36,592 nt of DNA from Bacteroidota bacterium (GCA_021831685.1 JAKBMG010000140.1:2290-38881), one strand, 5' to 3'; positions 16,811-26,573 are shown, numbered from the stretch's first letter. Made by a program: numbers and translations. Notes: generated from the sequence alone by a model not told the origin.

Positions 16811-18042
16811 TGAATTACGAATCCTATATATCAAAAAGATACTTAGTATCGAAACATAAAATTAATTTCATAACTATCATTTCGATGATTTCCGTGTTAG
16901 GAATTACTCTCGGTGTTGCGGCCTTGATTGTGGTACTTTCTGTTTTCAACGGCTTTGGCAGTCTTGTCAAATCTTTTTTGATGAATATGGATCCTCATAT
17001 TCGTATTGAAATTATATCTCAACAAGGATTCGATAAACAACAAGAAATATATTCGGCCTTACATCTAATCCCTGATGTAAAATATTATGCTCCTTTTGTT
17101 AGCGGTAAAGTGCTTGCTTACAATGGTGGCAATACTCAAGTTGTAAACTTAAAAGGTATCAAACAAAACATCGGCAACGATCTTTACAACATTAAACCAA
17201 GTATGTTGTTTGGAACTTACGATTTGTCAGACCGAAATGGAATTCCTCATGTCATTATTGGTTTAACCCTGGCAGACAGATTGGAATCAGTGGTAGGTGA
17301 TACAATTACCGTGGTATCTCCGGTAGGAATCGAGCAAGCCATAACCCAGTTTTCAATGCCGGTTGCACAAACTTTTGTGGTAAGCGGAATTTACAGTTCG
17401 AATAATAATGATTACGACGCTAATTTTATTTTTTGCAATTTATCAACAGGGCAAAGACTTCTTGGTTACAAAAATAAAGTACAAGGTTACGATGTAAGAT
17501 TAAACAACATTTCTGAGTCTAATTCAGTCGAAAGTATTCTTAATTCTAAACTCGATTCAAAACTCTTTAGTGTCAACACATGGTACGATTTCCATAAAGA
17601 ATTATATATGGTTATGAATATTGAAAGATGGACTGCTTATATTCTTCTTTGTTTGATTATTGCAGTAGCAAGTTTTAACACACTCGGTTCTTTATCTATG
17701 TCTGTAATTGAAAAGAAACGCGACATCGGAATACTTCGCTCCATGGGATCAAGTGAAAAGTCAATCATGAAAATTTTTATGTATGAAGGACTTCTAATAG
17801 GGATAATCGGAACAATAACCGGACTTTTGTTGGGTTACTTTGTTTGTTATTTGCAGATTCATTATAATATTTATCCGCTTGATCCAACTCGATACAAGAT
17901 TGATTCTCTTCCATTAAAAATTCAAGCTTCAGATTTTCTTTTTGTCTCCGGAGCTTCTATGCTGCTTTCATTAGTTGCTTCAATTATCCCGGCAAAACGA
18001 GCTGCTAAAATTAATCCACTTGAGGCGATTAAATGGGAATAA
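16810..18042 (+). CDS. LolC/LolE-type ABC transporter permease (second copy)
   Basis: Paralogue of the preceding gene, 410 residues, with the same 1 + 3 helix plan. The N-terminal helix is ISVLGITLGVAALIVVLSVF; the C-terminal set begins AYILLCLIIAVASFNTLGSLSM, followed by the coupling stretch EKKRDIGILRSMGSSEKSIMK. The closing PAKRAAKINPLEAIKWE is the usual LolC/E tail. The start is the ATG at 16810, sharing one base with the upstream TGA; an in-frame TTG at 16807 is less likely. Two different permeases suggest a heterodimeric LolCE-type complex and not a single-permease (LolF) system. Confidence 0.92.
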   Translation: MNYESYISKRYLVSKHKINFITIISMISVLGITLGVAALIVVLSVFNGFGSLVKSFLMNMDPHIRIEIISQQGFDKQQEIYSALHLIPDVKYYAPFVSGKVLAYNGGNTQVVNLKGIKQNIGNDLYNIKPSMLFGTYDLSDRNGIPHVIIGLTLADRLESVVGDTITVVSPVGIEQAITQFSMPVAQTFVVSGIYSSNNNDYDANFIFCNLSTGQRLLGYKNKVQGYDVRLNNISESNSVESILNSKLDSKLFSVNTWYDFHKELYMVMNIERWTAYILLCLIIAVASFNTLGSLSMSVIEKKRDIGILRSMGSSEKSIMKIFMYEGLLIGIIGTITGLLLGYFVCYLQIHYNIYPLDPTRYKIDSLPLKIQASDFLFVSGASMLLSLVASIIPAKRAAKINPLEAIKWE

Positions 18043-18068
18043 TAATTTATAATATAAAAAGTTAAACA

Positions 18069-18758
18069 ATGAGCAATTCAATTATATTACATACAGAAAA
18101 TTTAATTAAGACTTACCAATCCACTAAAAATAAATTGGAAGTACTAAAATCAATTTCCATGGATATTACAGAAAAGAAAATTTCTGTTATTATTGGCGCA
18201 TCAGGCGCTGGAAAAAGTACACTGTTGCACTTACTTGGGGGTTTAGACCGACCAGATAGCGGCAAAATATTTTTTAATAACGAAAATATTTTTGATCACA
18301 ACGATGATAAATTAGCTAATTTCAGGAATAAAAATGTCGGGTTCGTTTTTCAATTCCACCATCTTCTTCCCGAATTTACTGCTCTTGAAAACGTTGCTAT
18401 TCCTCAAATGATTAGCGGAAAATCTTTTAGAGTTGCTGTCAAGAGGTCAAAAGAATTGATTGAATCGGTTGGATTATCAAACCGCGCAAATCATAAACCG
18501 GCAGAGCTCTCCGGCGGCGAACAACAAAGAGTTGCCGTTGCAAGGGCGCTTGCAAATGATCCTGCAATAATTTTCGCGGATGAACCAACCGGTAATCTCG
18601 ACTCTGCTAATAGCGAAATAATAAATCAAATTATTGTCAGTCTGAGAGATAGACTTAATAAAACTTTTATCATCGTTACGCACAATTCCGAATTAGTAAA
18701 ATTAGCAGATGAAGTATTTGAAATGAAAGACGGAAAATGTGAAAAGAGATCCGGTTAA
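18069..18758 (+). CDS. lolD: LolD-type ABC transporter ATPase
   Basis: ATP-binding subunit for the two permeases just upstream. Walker A is GASGAGKST (43-51), the Q-loop is in [19 protein letters not shown], the signature is [15 protein letters not shown] (147-161), Walker B is [13 protein letters not shown] (167-179), and the H-loop is in FIIVTHN. The [16 protein letters not shown] stretch is characteristic of LolD within the MacB/LolD group. It starts 26 bp after the second permease. The gene ends tail to tail with pepA, and the two stop codons overlap within TTAA (18755-18758). No terminator is visible between them. Confidence 0.93.
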   Translation: MSNSIILHTENLIKTYQSTKNKLEVLKSISMDITEKKISVIIGASGAGKSTLLHLLGGLDRPDSGKIFFNNENIFDHNDDKLANFRNKNVGFVFQFHHLLPEFTALENVAIPQMISGKSFRVAVKRSKELIESVGLSNRANHKPAELSGGEQQRVAVARALANDPAIIFADEPTGNLDSANSEIINQIIVSLRDRLNKTFIIVTHNSELVKLADEVFEMKDGKCEKRSG

Positions 18759-20257
18759 ATTTTATATAAATATTCAAACAACAGCCTTACACCAAAGCCT
18801 GTCATATATTTTTTTGTGTAGTTATTATAATTATTGGCAATAGCGGGGCCTGCAATATCAATATGTGCCCAGGGTATTTTTTTATCAACAAAATTTTCTA
18901 AAAACTTAGCCGCTGAAATTGCCCCTCCCCATTTTCCACCGAGGTTCTTTACATCAGCAACTTCGCTCTTATTCAGCACATTGTAGTCATCCCACATTGG
19001 CAAACGCCAAAGCCGCTCATGAGTTTCTAAACCGGTGCGGTACAAATCTTTTGCCAGCTTATCGTCTTTTGTAAAAAGTCCTGCAACAAATTCTCCAAGT
19101 GCAACAACACAAGCACCGGTTAAAGTGGCCAGATCTATTATGAAATCAGGTTTCAGCTTCGATGCATAAGAAAGACCATCAGCCAAAATCATTCTACCTT
19201 CGGCATCTGTGTTATCGACTTCAATACTTTTACCCGAAGAAGTAATCACAATATCTCCGGGTCGCATTGAATTTCCCGAGACCATATTTTCCGCTGCCGG
19301 AATTATTCCTATTATATTTACACTAAGCTTTGCTTTTGCAGCTGCTAATATTGTACCCGCAACTACAGCTCCCCCCGACATGTCTGCTTTCATTTCCCAC
19401 ATATCCGCTGCGGGCTTAATCGATATTCCTCCGGAGTCAAACGTAATCCCTTTTCCGACTAATGCAATTTTCTTTTTTATTTTTTTACTTTTTGAAATTC
19501 CAGAATATTCTATAACAATAAAACGGGGTGGAGTTACGCTTCCCTTTCCCACCGCCAATAATCCGCCCATATTTTTTTGACGGATGTCAATCTCGTTAAA
19601 TACTTTTACACTAACTCCTACTTTTTTTAGTTCAGCTGATATTCTTTTTGCAAATTCGGAAGGACTTAATTTTTCTGCCGGTTCATTTTGTAAGTCTCTT
19701 GCAAAATTTAATCCCGTCACAACTAATTTAGTTTTGCTGATCGCGATATTTAACTTTTTACTGTTTTCTGCATAGAAATTCACATTCAATATTTTATGTT
19801 CTTTTTTTTCGGACTTATATTTTTCAAAAGAATAATTCCCTAGATAAACTCCTTCAACAAATGTTTGGTAGTAATATTCCTCACTACTAAAATAATTTTT
19901 AAAAGGATCATACTTGGGAATAAAAATATGAAGGTTCTTTACAGCTTCATTTTCAAGGGTAGGGATAAATCCAGCTAAATAATTTCTAAAATAATCCGGT
20001 GAAAAAGACTCATCAATTTTAACTTTTGAAATTATTATCTCATCCGGTTTGCCGTCATGTTTATGGAGTTTTATATCGCTTCCATTTTTCGAAAGAAATG
20101 TTTTTCTTTGCATTTCTGTTAAGCTTACATTAAATACCTTTACAAGATTCTCTAAGCTTACATCGATTTTCTTTTCGTTTATCAAATATCGTAAGGAAGA
20201 AGAAAAGGGTTTGTACAATATTTTTTTTGTACCCGATGCGATTACTAATTTGGCCAT
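18755..20257 (-). CDS. pepA: Leucyl aminopeptidase, M17 family
   Basis: Cytosolic dinuclear zinc aminopeptidase, 500 residues. The C-terminal catalytic domain holds the conserved metal and active-site stretches: LVGKGITFDSGGISIKPA, WEMKADMSGGA, and NTDAEGRMILADGLSYA. Further on are IIDLATLTGACVVALG and the closing IDIAGPA. The N-terminal domain (about 1-170) is variable, as usual. It begins 11 bp after nrnA, so the two are probably co-transcribed, and its stop overlaps that of lolD on the other strand. Confidence 0.95.
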   Translation of the reverse strand: MAKLVIASGTKKILYKPFSSSLRYLINEKKIDVSLENLVKVFNVSLTEMQRKTFLSKNGSDIKLHKHDGKPDEIIISKVKIDESFSPDYFRNYLAGFIPTLENEAVKNLHIFIPKYDPFKNYFSSEEYYYQTFVEGVYLGNYSFEKYKSEKKEHKILNVNFYAENSKKLNIAISKTKLVVTGLNFARDLQNEPAEKLSPSEFAKRISAELKKVGVSVKVFNEIDIRQKNMGGLLAVGKGSVTPPRFIVIEYSGISKSKKIKKKIALVGKGITFDSGGISIKPAADMWEMKADMSGGAVVAGTILAAAKAKLSVNIIGIIPAAENMVSGNSMRPGDIVITSSGKSIEVDNTDAEGRMILADGLSYASKLKPDFIIDLATLTGACVVALGEFVAGLFTKDDKLAKDLYRTGLETHERLWRLPMWDDYNVLNKSEVADVKNLGGKWGGAISAAKFLENFVDKKIPWAHIDIAGPAIANNYNNYTKKYMTGFGVRLLFEYLYKI

Positions 20258-20268
20258 AATTTAACTTT

Positions 20269-21258
20269 CTATTTATCTAAGTATTTTTCAGTTTTTTTAA
20301 GAATTTGAGGCAATAGGTCCATTAGATTGTAGTCGAAAATTCTAGCTCCCGCAGCGTTGATGTGACCACCTCCGCCAAACTCAGCTGCTAGCTTATTTAC
20401 AGGTATTTTCCCTTTTGATCTGAAGCTGACTTTAAATCCTTCCTCCAACTCTATAAATAATAATCCAATCTTCACACCTTCAACGGATAAAGAAAAATTG
20501 ACAAAATTTTCAGTATCCGATTCTACTGCCTCGGTAACTGTAAAATCATCGCGAGTAATTTTCATATATCCGATTTGATTTTTATCTCCATAAAGCTGTA
20601 AAGAATGGAGAGTTTTTCCAAGAAGTTTAATTTTACTAAACTTGCTTTGATCATAAAGTCGATCATAGACCTCATCAGGTTTAACACCTTGAAGCAGCAA
20701 TTTAGCTGCTATCATATGAATTTCAGGTGTTGTCCTATTAAAACGAAAAGAGCCAGTATCGGTCATAATTGCTGCATAAATTGGATAGGCTGTTTGATAG
20801 TTAAGCTTTACTATATTGGTTTTTTCAATCAAATTAAAAATAATATGCCCGGTAGCACTATATTGCTCATCATTGAAAAAATAGTTTGCAAAATTTTCCG
20901 GATCCTGATGATGATCAATACAGATTTTTAATTTAGTCGAATTTTCAAAACTATCACGCATTTTTACCATTCTGTTAGAGCGATTAAAATCAAGTGCAAC
21001 TAATACATCTACCTTATTAAAAAGCGAAGAGTGTTTTTCAGCTTCAAACTTTTCGATCTTTCTATCCCGGTCAAGAAATTCAAGGTTGTAAGGAGTATCG
21101 CTATGGTTTACGATATGCACTTCTTTGCCAAGCTCTTTTAAAATAAAATAGAATGCAACTTCGGAACCTATTGCATCTGCATCTGGATTAACATGAGTCG
21201 TAAGTAGAAAGGAATTATGTTCGAGAATTATCTTTTTTAAAAGTTCAAAATCAATCAT
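20269..21258 (-). CDS. nrnA: DHH/DHHA1 phosphoesterase, NrnA-like (nanoRNase/pAp phosphatase)
   Basis: Member of the DHH family, 329 residues, no signal peptide. The DHH domain has HVNPDADAIGS (His22, Asp26, Asp28), VALDFNRSNR (Asp90) and IDHHQDP (Asp115-His117). The DHHA1 domain ends with GGGGHINAAGARI (295 onward), which binds the substrate. NrnA enzymes degrade very short RNAs and dephosphorylate 3'-phosphoadenosine-5'-phosphate; some relatives cleave cyclic-di-AMP or pApA. Domain order and length fit NrnA, but activity on cyclic dinucleotide products cannot be excluded. Followed by pepA after 11 bp. Confidence 0.9.
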   Translation of the reverse strand: MIDFELLKKIILEHNSFLLTTHVNPDADAIGSEVAFYFILKELGKEVHIVNHSDTPYNLEFLDRDRKIEKFEAEKHSSLFNKVDVLVALDFNRSNRMVKMRDSFENSTKLKICIDHHQDPENFANYFFNDEQYSATGHIIFNLIEKTNIVKLNYQTAYPIYAAIMTDTGSFRFNRTTPEIHMIAAKLLLQGVKPDEVYDRLYDQSKFSKIKLLGKTLHSLQLYGDKNQIGYMKITRDDFTVTEAVESDTENFVNFSLSVEGVKIGLLFIELEEGFKVSFRSKGKIPVNKLAAEFGGGGHINAAGARIFDYNLMDLLPQILKKTEKYLDK

Positions 21259-21433
21259 TGTAAATGAATTTTATATCTAGAAAATATGCCTTTTATAATT
21301 AAGTTATTAAAATAGAAAAATTTCCATTCGCATAAAATTATTATTTAATGACTTTAAAACAATATTTTGCGATAAATACTTTATCTTATCTCTAAGTACC
21401 AAAATTAAATACTGTGAACTGTACAGAATTTTA

Positions 21434-22318
21434 TTATGATTGTATTTGCTGAACTAAATTAATTAAGCGCGTTACTGATTGAAATTCAGTCTCATGCATT
21501 TCCGGTCCCATTATATCCAATGCTATATTAATCCATCGAACATTTAGGTGCTTGGTTGCATATAAAATTTCTTCCTGAACTATTTCCTGATTGTTCTCTA
21601 AAATTTCACATAATTTCGCAGCGGCTTTTAAGCATACAAAATATGGGAGTAGGTTATTATTGCAAATTTGGATTAGCTTATTACTTTGCTCATAATTCGG
21701 CCCGCACAATTCCAGGGCTTTTAGCCCTGCTTTCTTTTGCAATTCTTGTTTGTTTAACACTTTTAAGTTTTTATCTGAAGCAATTTTCAATAGCTGTTCA
21801 AGAGAGTTATTAGTATCAAATGTACTTCTTATCCCTTTATTATAAGCTCTATTTATTGCCGTTTGAATCGCAATATCAACATTTCCCCTGGCTTTATTTA
21901 AGATATCAAGTCCTGACCTAATATCTTTTGAAAATTGAACAACTATTTCATAGTCACCATTCTTGATAGCTAAATCCAATAGCGCTGATGGGTTTTCTTT
22001 CCCCGTACTATTTCTTGTCACGTCTAACTTTTCTATATCATTTATATTACTCTGGTTATTTATAATTACACGCGTTTCTTTTTTCTTTGCAAACTGCTCA
22101 GGGGACAGAATCTTCAATCCATTAGTAATTAAATTTTCAATTACTATTTTTAGGTTTTTTTCGTCTAAGTCGAAGCTTATTAGTCTATCCTCACCTAGGC
22201 TTCCATATCTAACGGAATTAATTTCAATATTATTTGGGGATTTCTTTAATGTCCTTAACAAATTCTGAGCAGATTTAAATTCATCCTCGGAAACCTTAGC
22301 TATTATTTTAATACTCAC
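21434..22318 (-). CDS. Unrecognised helical protein
   Basis: I do not recognise this 294-residue protein. It has no signal peptide, membrane segment or cysteine motif. Residues 1-80 mix strands and helices (SIKIIAKVSEDEFKSAQNLL; RLISFDLDEKNLKIVIENLI). A polar linker rich in Asn, Ser and Lys follows (about 80-107), then an almost entirely helical region from 108 to the end. That region includes LLDLAIKNGDYEIVVQFS, which reads like one helical (HEAT/ankyrin-like) repeat, and paired helices near 215-290. This suggests a small binding domain joined to a helical-repeat scaffold. It stands alone on the minus strand, divergent from the phosphoesterase gene with 124 bp between them. Codon use and composition resemble its neighbours. 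Confidence 0.7.
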   Translation of the reverse strand: MSIKIIAKVSEDEFKSAQNLLRTLKKSPNNIEINSVRYGSLGEDRLISFDLDEKNLKIVIENLITNGLKILSPEQFAKKKETRVIINNQSNINDIEKLDVTRNSTGKENPSALLDLAIKNGDYEIVVQFSKDIRSGLDILNKARGNVDIAIQTAINRAYNKGIRSTFDTNNSLEQLLKIASDKNLKVLNKQELQKKAGLKALELCGPNYEQSNKLIQICNNNLLPYFVCLKAAAKLCEILENNQEIVQEEILYATKHLNVRWINIALDIMGPEMHETEFQSVTRLINLVQQIQS

Positions 22319-22442
22319 TTATATTGCTCAATTTATGTTAGATTAAATTTAATTTACTACAAAGTAATTCAATTTTATAATTTGCTCTAAATTATTAACA
22401 TTTTTAACTTTGATTATTAATAATTTTTCAATTTGAGGATTT

Positions 22443-23432
22443 ATGAAAAAAATATTGTTGTTATTACCCATTGTAGTTTTGTCTTTTGGATTTATTTTCC
22501 TTCCATCCAGTAAGAATTCAAGAAATAGTAAAATAAAACTTCCACTATATAGCCATATCGTAATTGTAATAGAAGAGAATAAAAGTTATGACCAAATAAT
22601 TGGAAATAAATCAGCTCCTTACATAAATAACGTACTTAAAAACGAAGGTGCAAATTTTACTCAAATGTTTGCAGAGGAACATTTCAGCGAGGGTAACTAT
22701 TTCTGGCTTCTTTCTGGTAGCAACCAAGATGTCAAATTTTTTGACGGTATTCCCGAAACAAAGAATAATTCTAAATATCCTTTTACTTCTTCTAACCTTG
22801 CTCAACAGTTAATTAAAAAAGGTTATACTTTTAAAGGATTTTCAGAAAGCCTACCCTCGGTAGGAGATACTATTTCACAATCTGGTTATTATGCAAGGAA
22901 ACATGTTCCATGGATAAGCTTTGCTAATATACCAAATAGTAAGTCCGTGAAAACTTCCTCTAACCTTCAATTTAGCCAATTTCCCTCGGACTTTAATAAA
23001 CTCCCTACCTTAAGCATTGTTATTCCGAACTTAATTCATGATATGCACAACGGTAAACCACCACAGAGTGTTACTGACGGGGATGAATGGTTGAAAAACA
23101 ATCTAGACAAATATTATCAATGGGCAAAATCACATAACAGTTTATTAATTATTACTTTTGACGAGAATGATGATCAAAGTCATTATTCCGGAGCGACTGA
23201 TCCAGCTAGTAAGAATCACGATATAAGAAACAGAATACCAACAATCATTGCGGGCGCCCATATAAAACATGGAAACTATGCTGAAGGAAAAGGGATTACA
23301 CATGTAAATATTCTTCGCACAATTGAAGCAATTTACAGTTTACCGAAATCTGGATTCCAACAACCAAATTGTCTAAAATACGGAATCACTAATGACTATA
23401 TTATCGAAGATATATTTTCTAAAGTTAAGTAG
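22443..23432 (+). CDS. Secreted phosphoesterase, PF04185 family (acid phosphatase/phospholipase C-like)
   Basis: Protein of 329 residues with an N-terminal export signal (MKKILLLLPIVVLSFGFIFLPSS) and thus periplasmic or extracellular. The metal-site motif IVIVIEENKSYDQIIG (residues about 39-54) is the mark of the phosphoesterase family that includes phospholipase C and AcpA-type acid phosphatases. Further conserved parts are TQMFAEEHFSEGNYFWLLSG, IPNLIHDMHNG, LLIITFDENDDQ and the late THVNILRTIEAIYSLPKSG. The size fits the short acid-phosphatase-like branch and not the much longer haemolytic phospholipases. The start is supported by TTGAGGATTT directly before the ATG. It is a single-gene unit; the substrate is unknown. 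Confidence 0.85.
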   Translation: MKKILLLLPIVVLSFGFIFLPSSKNSRNSKIKLPLYSHIVIVIEENKSYDQIIGNKSAPYINNVLKNEGANFTQMFAEEHFSEGNYFWLLSGSNQDVKFFDGIPETKNNSKYPFTSSNLAQQLIKKGYTFKGFSESLPSVGDTISQSGYYARKHVPWISFANIPNSKSVKTSSNLQFSQFPSDFNKLPTLSIVIPNLIHDMHNGKPPQSVTDGDEWLKNNLDKYYQWAKSHNSLLIITFDENDDQSHYSGATDPASKNHDIRNRIPTIIAGAHIKHGNYAEGKGITHVNILRTIEAIYSLPKSGFQQPNCLKYGITNDYIIEDIFSKVK

Positions 23433-23541
23433 TGTGTTTTTATCTATAATTGACAATTGAATATCTAATAAAAATTAGTTTGGTATTGGACGATAAATAT
23501 TTTTTTTCTAAGATCAATGAATAATAATAATTAGAACTAAG

Positions 23542-24588
23542 TTAATTTACCGTCCAAATATTTCCGCTAAATAAAAGCTTTTTCAAATCACCTTCGCCCT
23601 TTTGTTTTTTCACGTTATTTATTTGTGCGTGAAATTCTTCGTCATAAGTAGTCTTATTTATTTCTCTAATCACTCCAACTGGATGAGGAAATCCTTCTAA
23701 TTCCTGAAATTCAGCTAGCAAACTTGCACGCGCGGGGGATTTATCAAATTCATCATGTACCCACAAATCGTTAACAGAAAATTCTCCTTCGTCAATCCTT
23801 ACAATTTTCGGAGTCAATCCGTCAAGAACGATACCTTTATCCATATTTTTCCCGAATACCATCGGTTTACCATGTTCCAGCATAATAGTATTATCGGCTT
23901 TAGATTCCTTTTCTGTGTAAAGTTCAAATGCTCCGTCATTAAAAATATTACAGTTCTGATAGATCTCAATAAATGAAGTCCCTTTATGTGCAGCTGCGCG
24001 TTTTATGATTGATTGAAGATGTTTAGGGTCTCGATCTAAAGCACGGGCAATAAAGGATGCACCAGCACCTATGCTCAATGATAGAGGATTGAAAGGAAAA
24101 TCAACGCTGCCGAAAGGAGTACTTTTAGTCTTCTTTCCTTTCTCTGAAGTTGGGGAATATTGTCCTTTGGTTAAACCATAAATTTTGTTATTAAAGAGAA
24201 GAATATTTATATCTATATTTCTTCTGCAAGCATGAATAAAATGATTTCCTCCTATGCTTAATAAATCGCCATCGCCGGTTGCTACCCATACTGAAAGATC
24301 AGGATTATTTATTTTTACCCCAGTAGCTATTGCAGGCGCTCGACCATGAATACTATGCATCCCATAAGTTTCCATGTAATATGGAAATCTTGAAGAACAA
24401 CCGATACCCGAAACCCAGACCATTTTTTCTTTTTTGATCCCAAGCTCCGGTGCTATTCTTTGCATAGCCGCCAGGATTGCGTAATCTCCGCATCCTGGAC
24501 ACCATCTGACATCTTGAGATGTAGCAAAGTCTTTAGATGAATATTTTATTTCTGTGGTCAAGTTTTCTTTTGTCCCATTGTCAATCAT
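23542..24588 (-). CDS. 2-oxoacid:ferredoxin oxidoreductase beta subunit (pair 1)
   Basis: TPP-binding subunit of a KorB/PorB-type enzyme that oxidatively decarboxylates a 2-oxoacid to acyl-CoA with ferredoxin, reversibly. The TPP motif is GDGDLLSIGGNHF (105 onward) with NN at 133-134. Cys30, Cys33 (WCPGCGDY), Cys64 (GIGCSS) and Cys213 (QNCNIFNDG) are the four ligands for the proximal [4Fe-4S] cluster. The 348 residues and two-subunit form match 2-oxoglutarate-type KorAB, but substrate cannot be set by eye. It starts 1 bp after the alpha gene stops. Closely resembles the beta gene at 26643-27680. Confidence 0.93.
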   Translation of the reverse strand: MIDNGTKENLTTEIKYSSKDFATSQDVRWCPGCGDYAILAAMQRIAPELGIKKEKMVWVSGIGCSSRFPYYMETYGMHSIHGRAPAIATGVKINNPDLSVWVATGDGDLLSIGGNHFIHACRRNIDINILLFNNKIYGLTKGQYSPTSEKGKKTKSTPFGSVDFPFNPLSLSIGAGASFIARALDRDPKHLQSIIKRAAAHKGTSFIEIYQNCNIFNDGAFELYTEKESKADNTIMLEHGKPMVFGKNMDKGIVLDGLTPKIVRIDEGEFSVNDLWVHDEFDKSPARASLLAEFQELEGFPHPVGVIREINKTTYDEEFHAQINNVKKQKGEGDLKKLLFSGNIWTVN

Positions 24589-24589
24589 C

Positions 24590-26428
24590 TTAAATTCCTT
24601 TCAAAACATTTTCAATTTTAGTTTCTATTTCAGAAGACTTGAACGGAAGTCCTTGAATTTTTGTGAACGAATCAATATCAACCAAATATTCAGCTTTCAA
24701 AAACTTTGCAAGTTGTCCCATATTTAATTCCGGACACACAATGTGCTTATATCTTTTAAGTACCTCTTCGGTATTTTTTGGAAAGGGATTTAGATATTTC
24801 AAGTGTGCCTGAGCTACTTTTTTACCATTTTTTCTAACTCGTGTTACAGCCTCTGATATTGAACCGAAAGTCCCACCCCACCCAATAACTAAAAGATCAG
24901 CATCTATATCACCTGTAACTTCAAGTTCAGGAATATCGTTCTCAATATTCTTAACTTTTTGGGCGCGCAAGCGAACCATGAATTCATGGTTTTCGGGATC
25001 ATAGCTAACATTGCCACTAATATTAGCCTTTTCCAAACCACCTAACCGATGCTCCAAACCCGGAGTTCCGGGCAGAGCCCATGGGCGAGTTAAATTTTCA
25101 TCCCTTAGGTAAGGTGCAAAGCCTTCCTTTTCAGTTCTAAATTTTACACTTATTTCTGGTATCTCCTCCGGGTTAGGAATTAACCACGGCTCTGAACCAT
25201 TTGCAATATATCCGTCCGATAGATAAAGTACCGGCACCATATATTTTGTAGCAAGACGTGCTGCTTCCAATGCCATGTTAAAACATTCGGCTGGCGTTGA
25301 CGGAGCAATGACTACAACCGGCGCTTCTCCGTTCCTACCGTTTATTGCTTGCTGCAAATCCGACTGCTCAGTTTTTTTGGGAAGGCCAGTACTAGGTCCA
25401 CCGCGTTGAACATCAATAATAATTATGGGCAGCTCAGTCATTACTGCTAAACCAACGGCTTCGGTTTTTAAAGCCAAACCGGGACCGCTTGTTGTAGTGA
25501 TTGCTAATGCCCCAGTAAATGCGGCGCCTATCGAAGCTGTTATTGCTGCAATTTCATCTTCAGCCTGAAAAGTTCTAACTCCAAAATTTTTATGTTTGCT
25601 TAGCTCGTGCAAAATATCAGATGCAGGTGTTATAGGATAAGAACCAAGGAATAATGGCAAGCCAGATTTCACGGATGCAGTTACAAATCCTATTGCCAAT
25701 GCTTCATTACCAGAAATATTTCTGTAAACTCCTTTGGGAAGTTTTGCCGGTTCAACTTGATAACGAGTAGTAAATAATTCGGTGTTCTCTCCAAAATAAT
25801 ATCCAGCCATTAAAGCTTTTTCATTAGCTGATCCAATCAGCGGTGAGTCCTTAAATTTATCTTTTATCCATTTCAATGTGGGTTCAAAAGGGCGACTATA
25901 TAACCAGTACATCATGCCGAGAGCAAAAAAGTTTTTGCATCTGCCAATTTCCTTTGCAGAAAGACCGCTAGCTTCAAGGGCTTTATTTGTCAGCTTACTC
26001 AAAGGAACCTGGATAACATTGTAGCCTTCTAAACTTCCGTCTTCCAAAGGATTAGTTTCATATCCTGCAAGCTTAAGATTTTTTGAATCAAAAGCATTAA
26101 TATTTATAATTATATAGGCATTATGTTTTAGATCTTTAACGTTTACTTTCAATGCGGCTGGGTTCATAGCTACTAAAACATCCGGCGAATCGCCCGGAGT
26201 TTGAATATCCATGCTGCTAAAGTGCAATTGAAATCCGCTTACTCCATAGGTAGTACCGATCGGCGCACGTATTTCGGCAGGATAATCAGGCAGGGTACTT
26301 AAGTCGTTCCCTACAAGAGCAGTTGTATTCGTAAATTGCATTCCGGTTAATTGCATTCCATCACCTGAATCTCCTGCAAATCGAACCGTAACGTCCGAAA
26401 GTTCAAGGATTTCTTTTTCCATTTTCAT
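24590..26428 (-). CDS. 2-oxoacid:ferredoxin oxidoreductase alpha subunit, gamma-alpha fusion (pair 1)
   Basis: Fused gamma-alpha subunit of 612 residues. The gamma domain (1 to about 190) begins VRFAGDSGDGMQLTG and has LSTLPDYPAEIRAPIGT. The alpha domain starts near 230 (SGNEALAIGFVTASVKSGLPLF) with the family stretch GSYPITPASDILHELSKH, then ITTTSGPGLALKTEA and VDVQRGGPSTGLPKKTEQSDL. The closing domain II has DLLVIGWGGTFGSI. No ferredoxin-like delta domain is fused. Start ATG 26428 has AAGGA at good spacing; a second ATG lies two codons on. It is transcribed from its own leader, which lies after the terminator of pair 2. Confidence 0.94.
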   Translation of the reverse strand: MKMEKEILELSDVTVRFAGDSGDGMQLTGMQFTNTTALVGNDLSTLPDYPAEIRAPIGTTYGVSGFQLHFSSMDIQTPGDSPDVLVAMNPAALKVNVKDLKHNAYIIININAFDSKNLKLAGYETNPLEDGSLEGYNVIQVPLSKLTNKALEASGLSAKEIGRCKNFFALGMMYWLYSRPFEPTLKWIKDKFKDSPLIGSANEKALMAGYYFGENTELFTTRYQVEPAKLPKGVYRNISGNEALAIGFVTASVKSGLPLFLGSYPITPASDILHELSKHKNFGVRTFQAEDEIAAITASIGAAFTGALAITTTSGPGLALKTEAVGLAVMTELPIIIIDVQRGGPSTGLPKKTEQSDLQQAINGRNGEAPVVVIAPSTPAECFNMALEAARLATKYMVPVLYLSDGYIANGSEPWLIPNPEEIPEISVKFRTEKEGFAPYLRDENLTRPWALPGTPGLEHRLGGLEKANISGNVSYDPENHEFMVRLRAQKVKNIENDIPELEVTGDIDADLLVIGWGGTFGSISEAVTRVRKNGKKVAQAHLKYLNPFPKNTEEVLKRYKHIVCPELNMGQLAKFLKAEYLVDIDSFTKIQGLPFKSSEIETKIENVLKGI

Positions 26429-26470
26429 AGATATTCCTTATCCTTCATTTTAAGTATAAATTTTAGCTTA

Positions 26471-26519
26471 AGATTGATCCGCAATCTTGAAGTTGAAAGG
26501 TTTATTTACAGAAACCTTT
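26471..26519 (-). other. Two hairpins in the leader of oxidoreductase pair 1
   Basis: Two neighbouring inverted repeats upstream of the alpha gene: AGATTG/CAATCT with a 5-nt loop (26471-26487) and AAAGGTTT/AAACCTTT with an 8-nt loop (26496-26519). On the minus strand neither is followed by T residues, so they are not obvious terminators for the downstream genes. They may structure the 5' leader; on the plus strand the second is followed by T residues. Confidence 0.3.
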
Positions 26520-26573
26520 TTGTAATTAGAAAGTTAAACAAATTTTAATATAAAATAGTGTGAGATGTTTTAC

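Noticed and set aside
19209-19580. Plus-strand open frame of 123 codons within pepA
   Set aside because: It lies opposite the catalytic domain of pepA and mirrors its codons; no ribosome binding site or family match.
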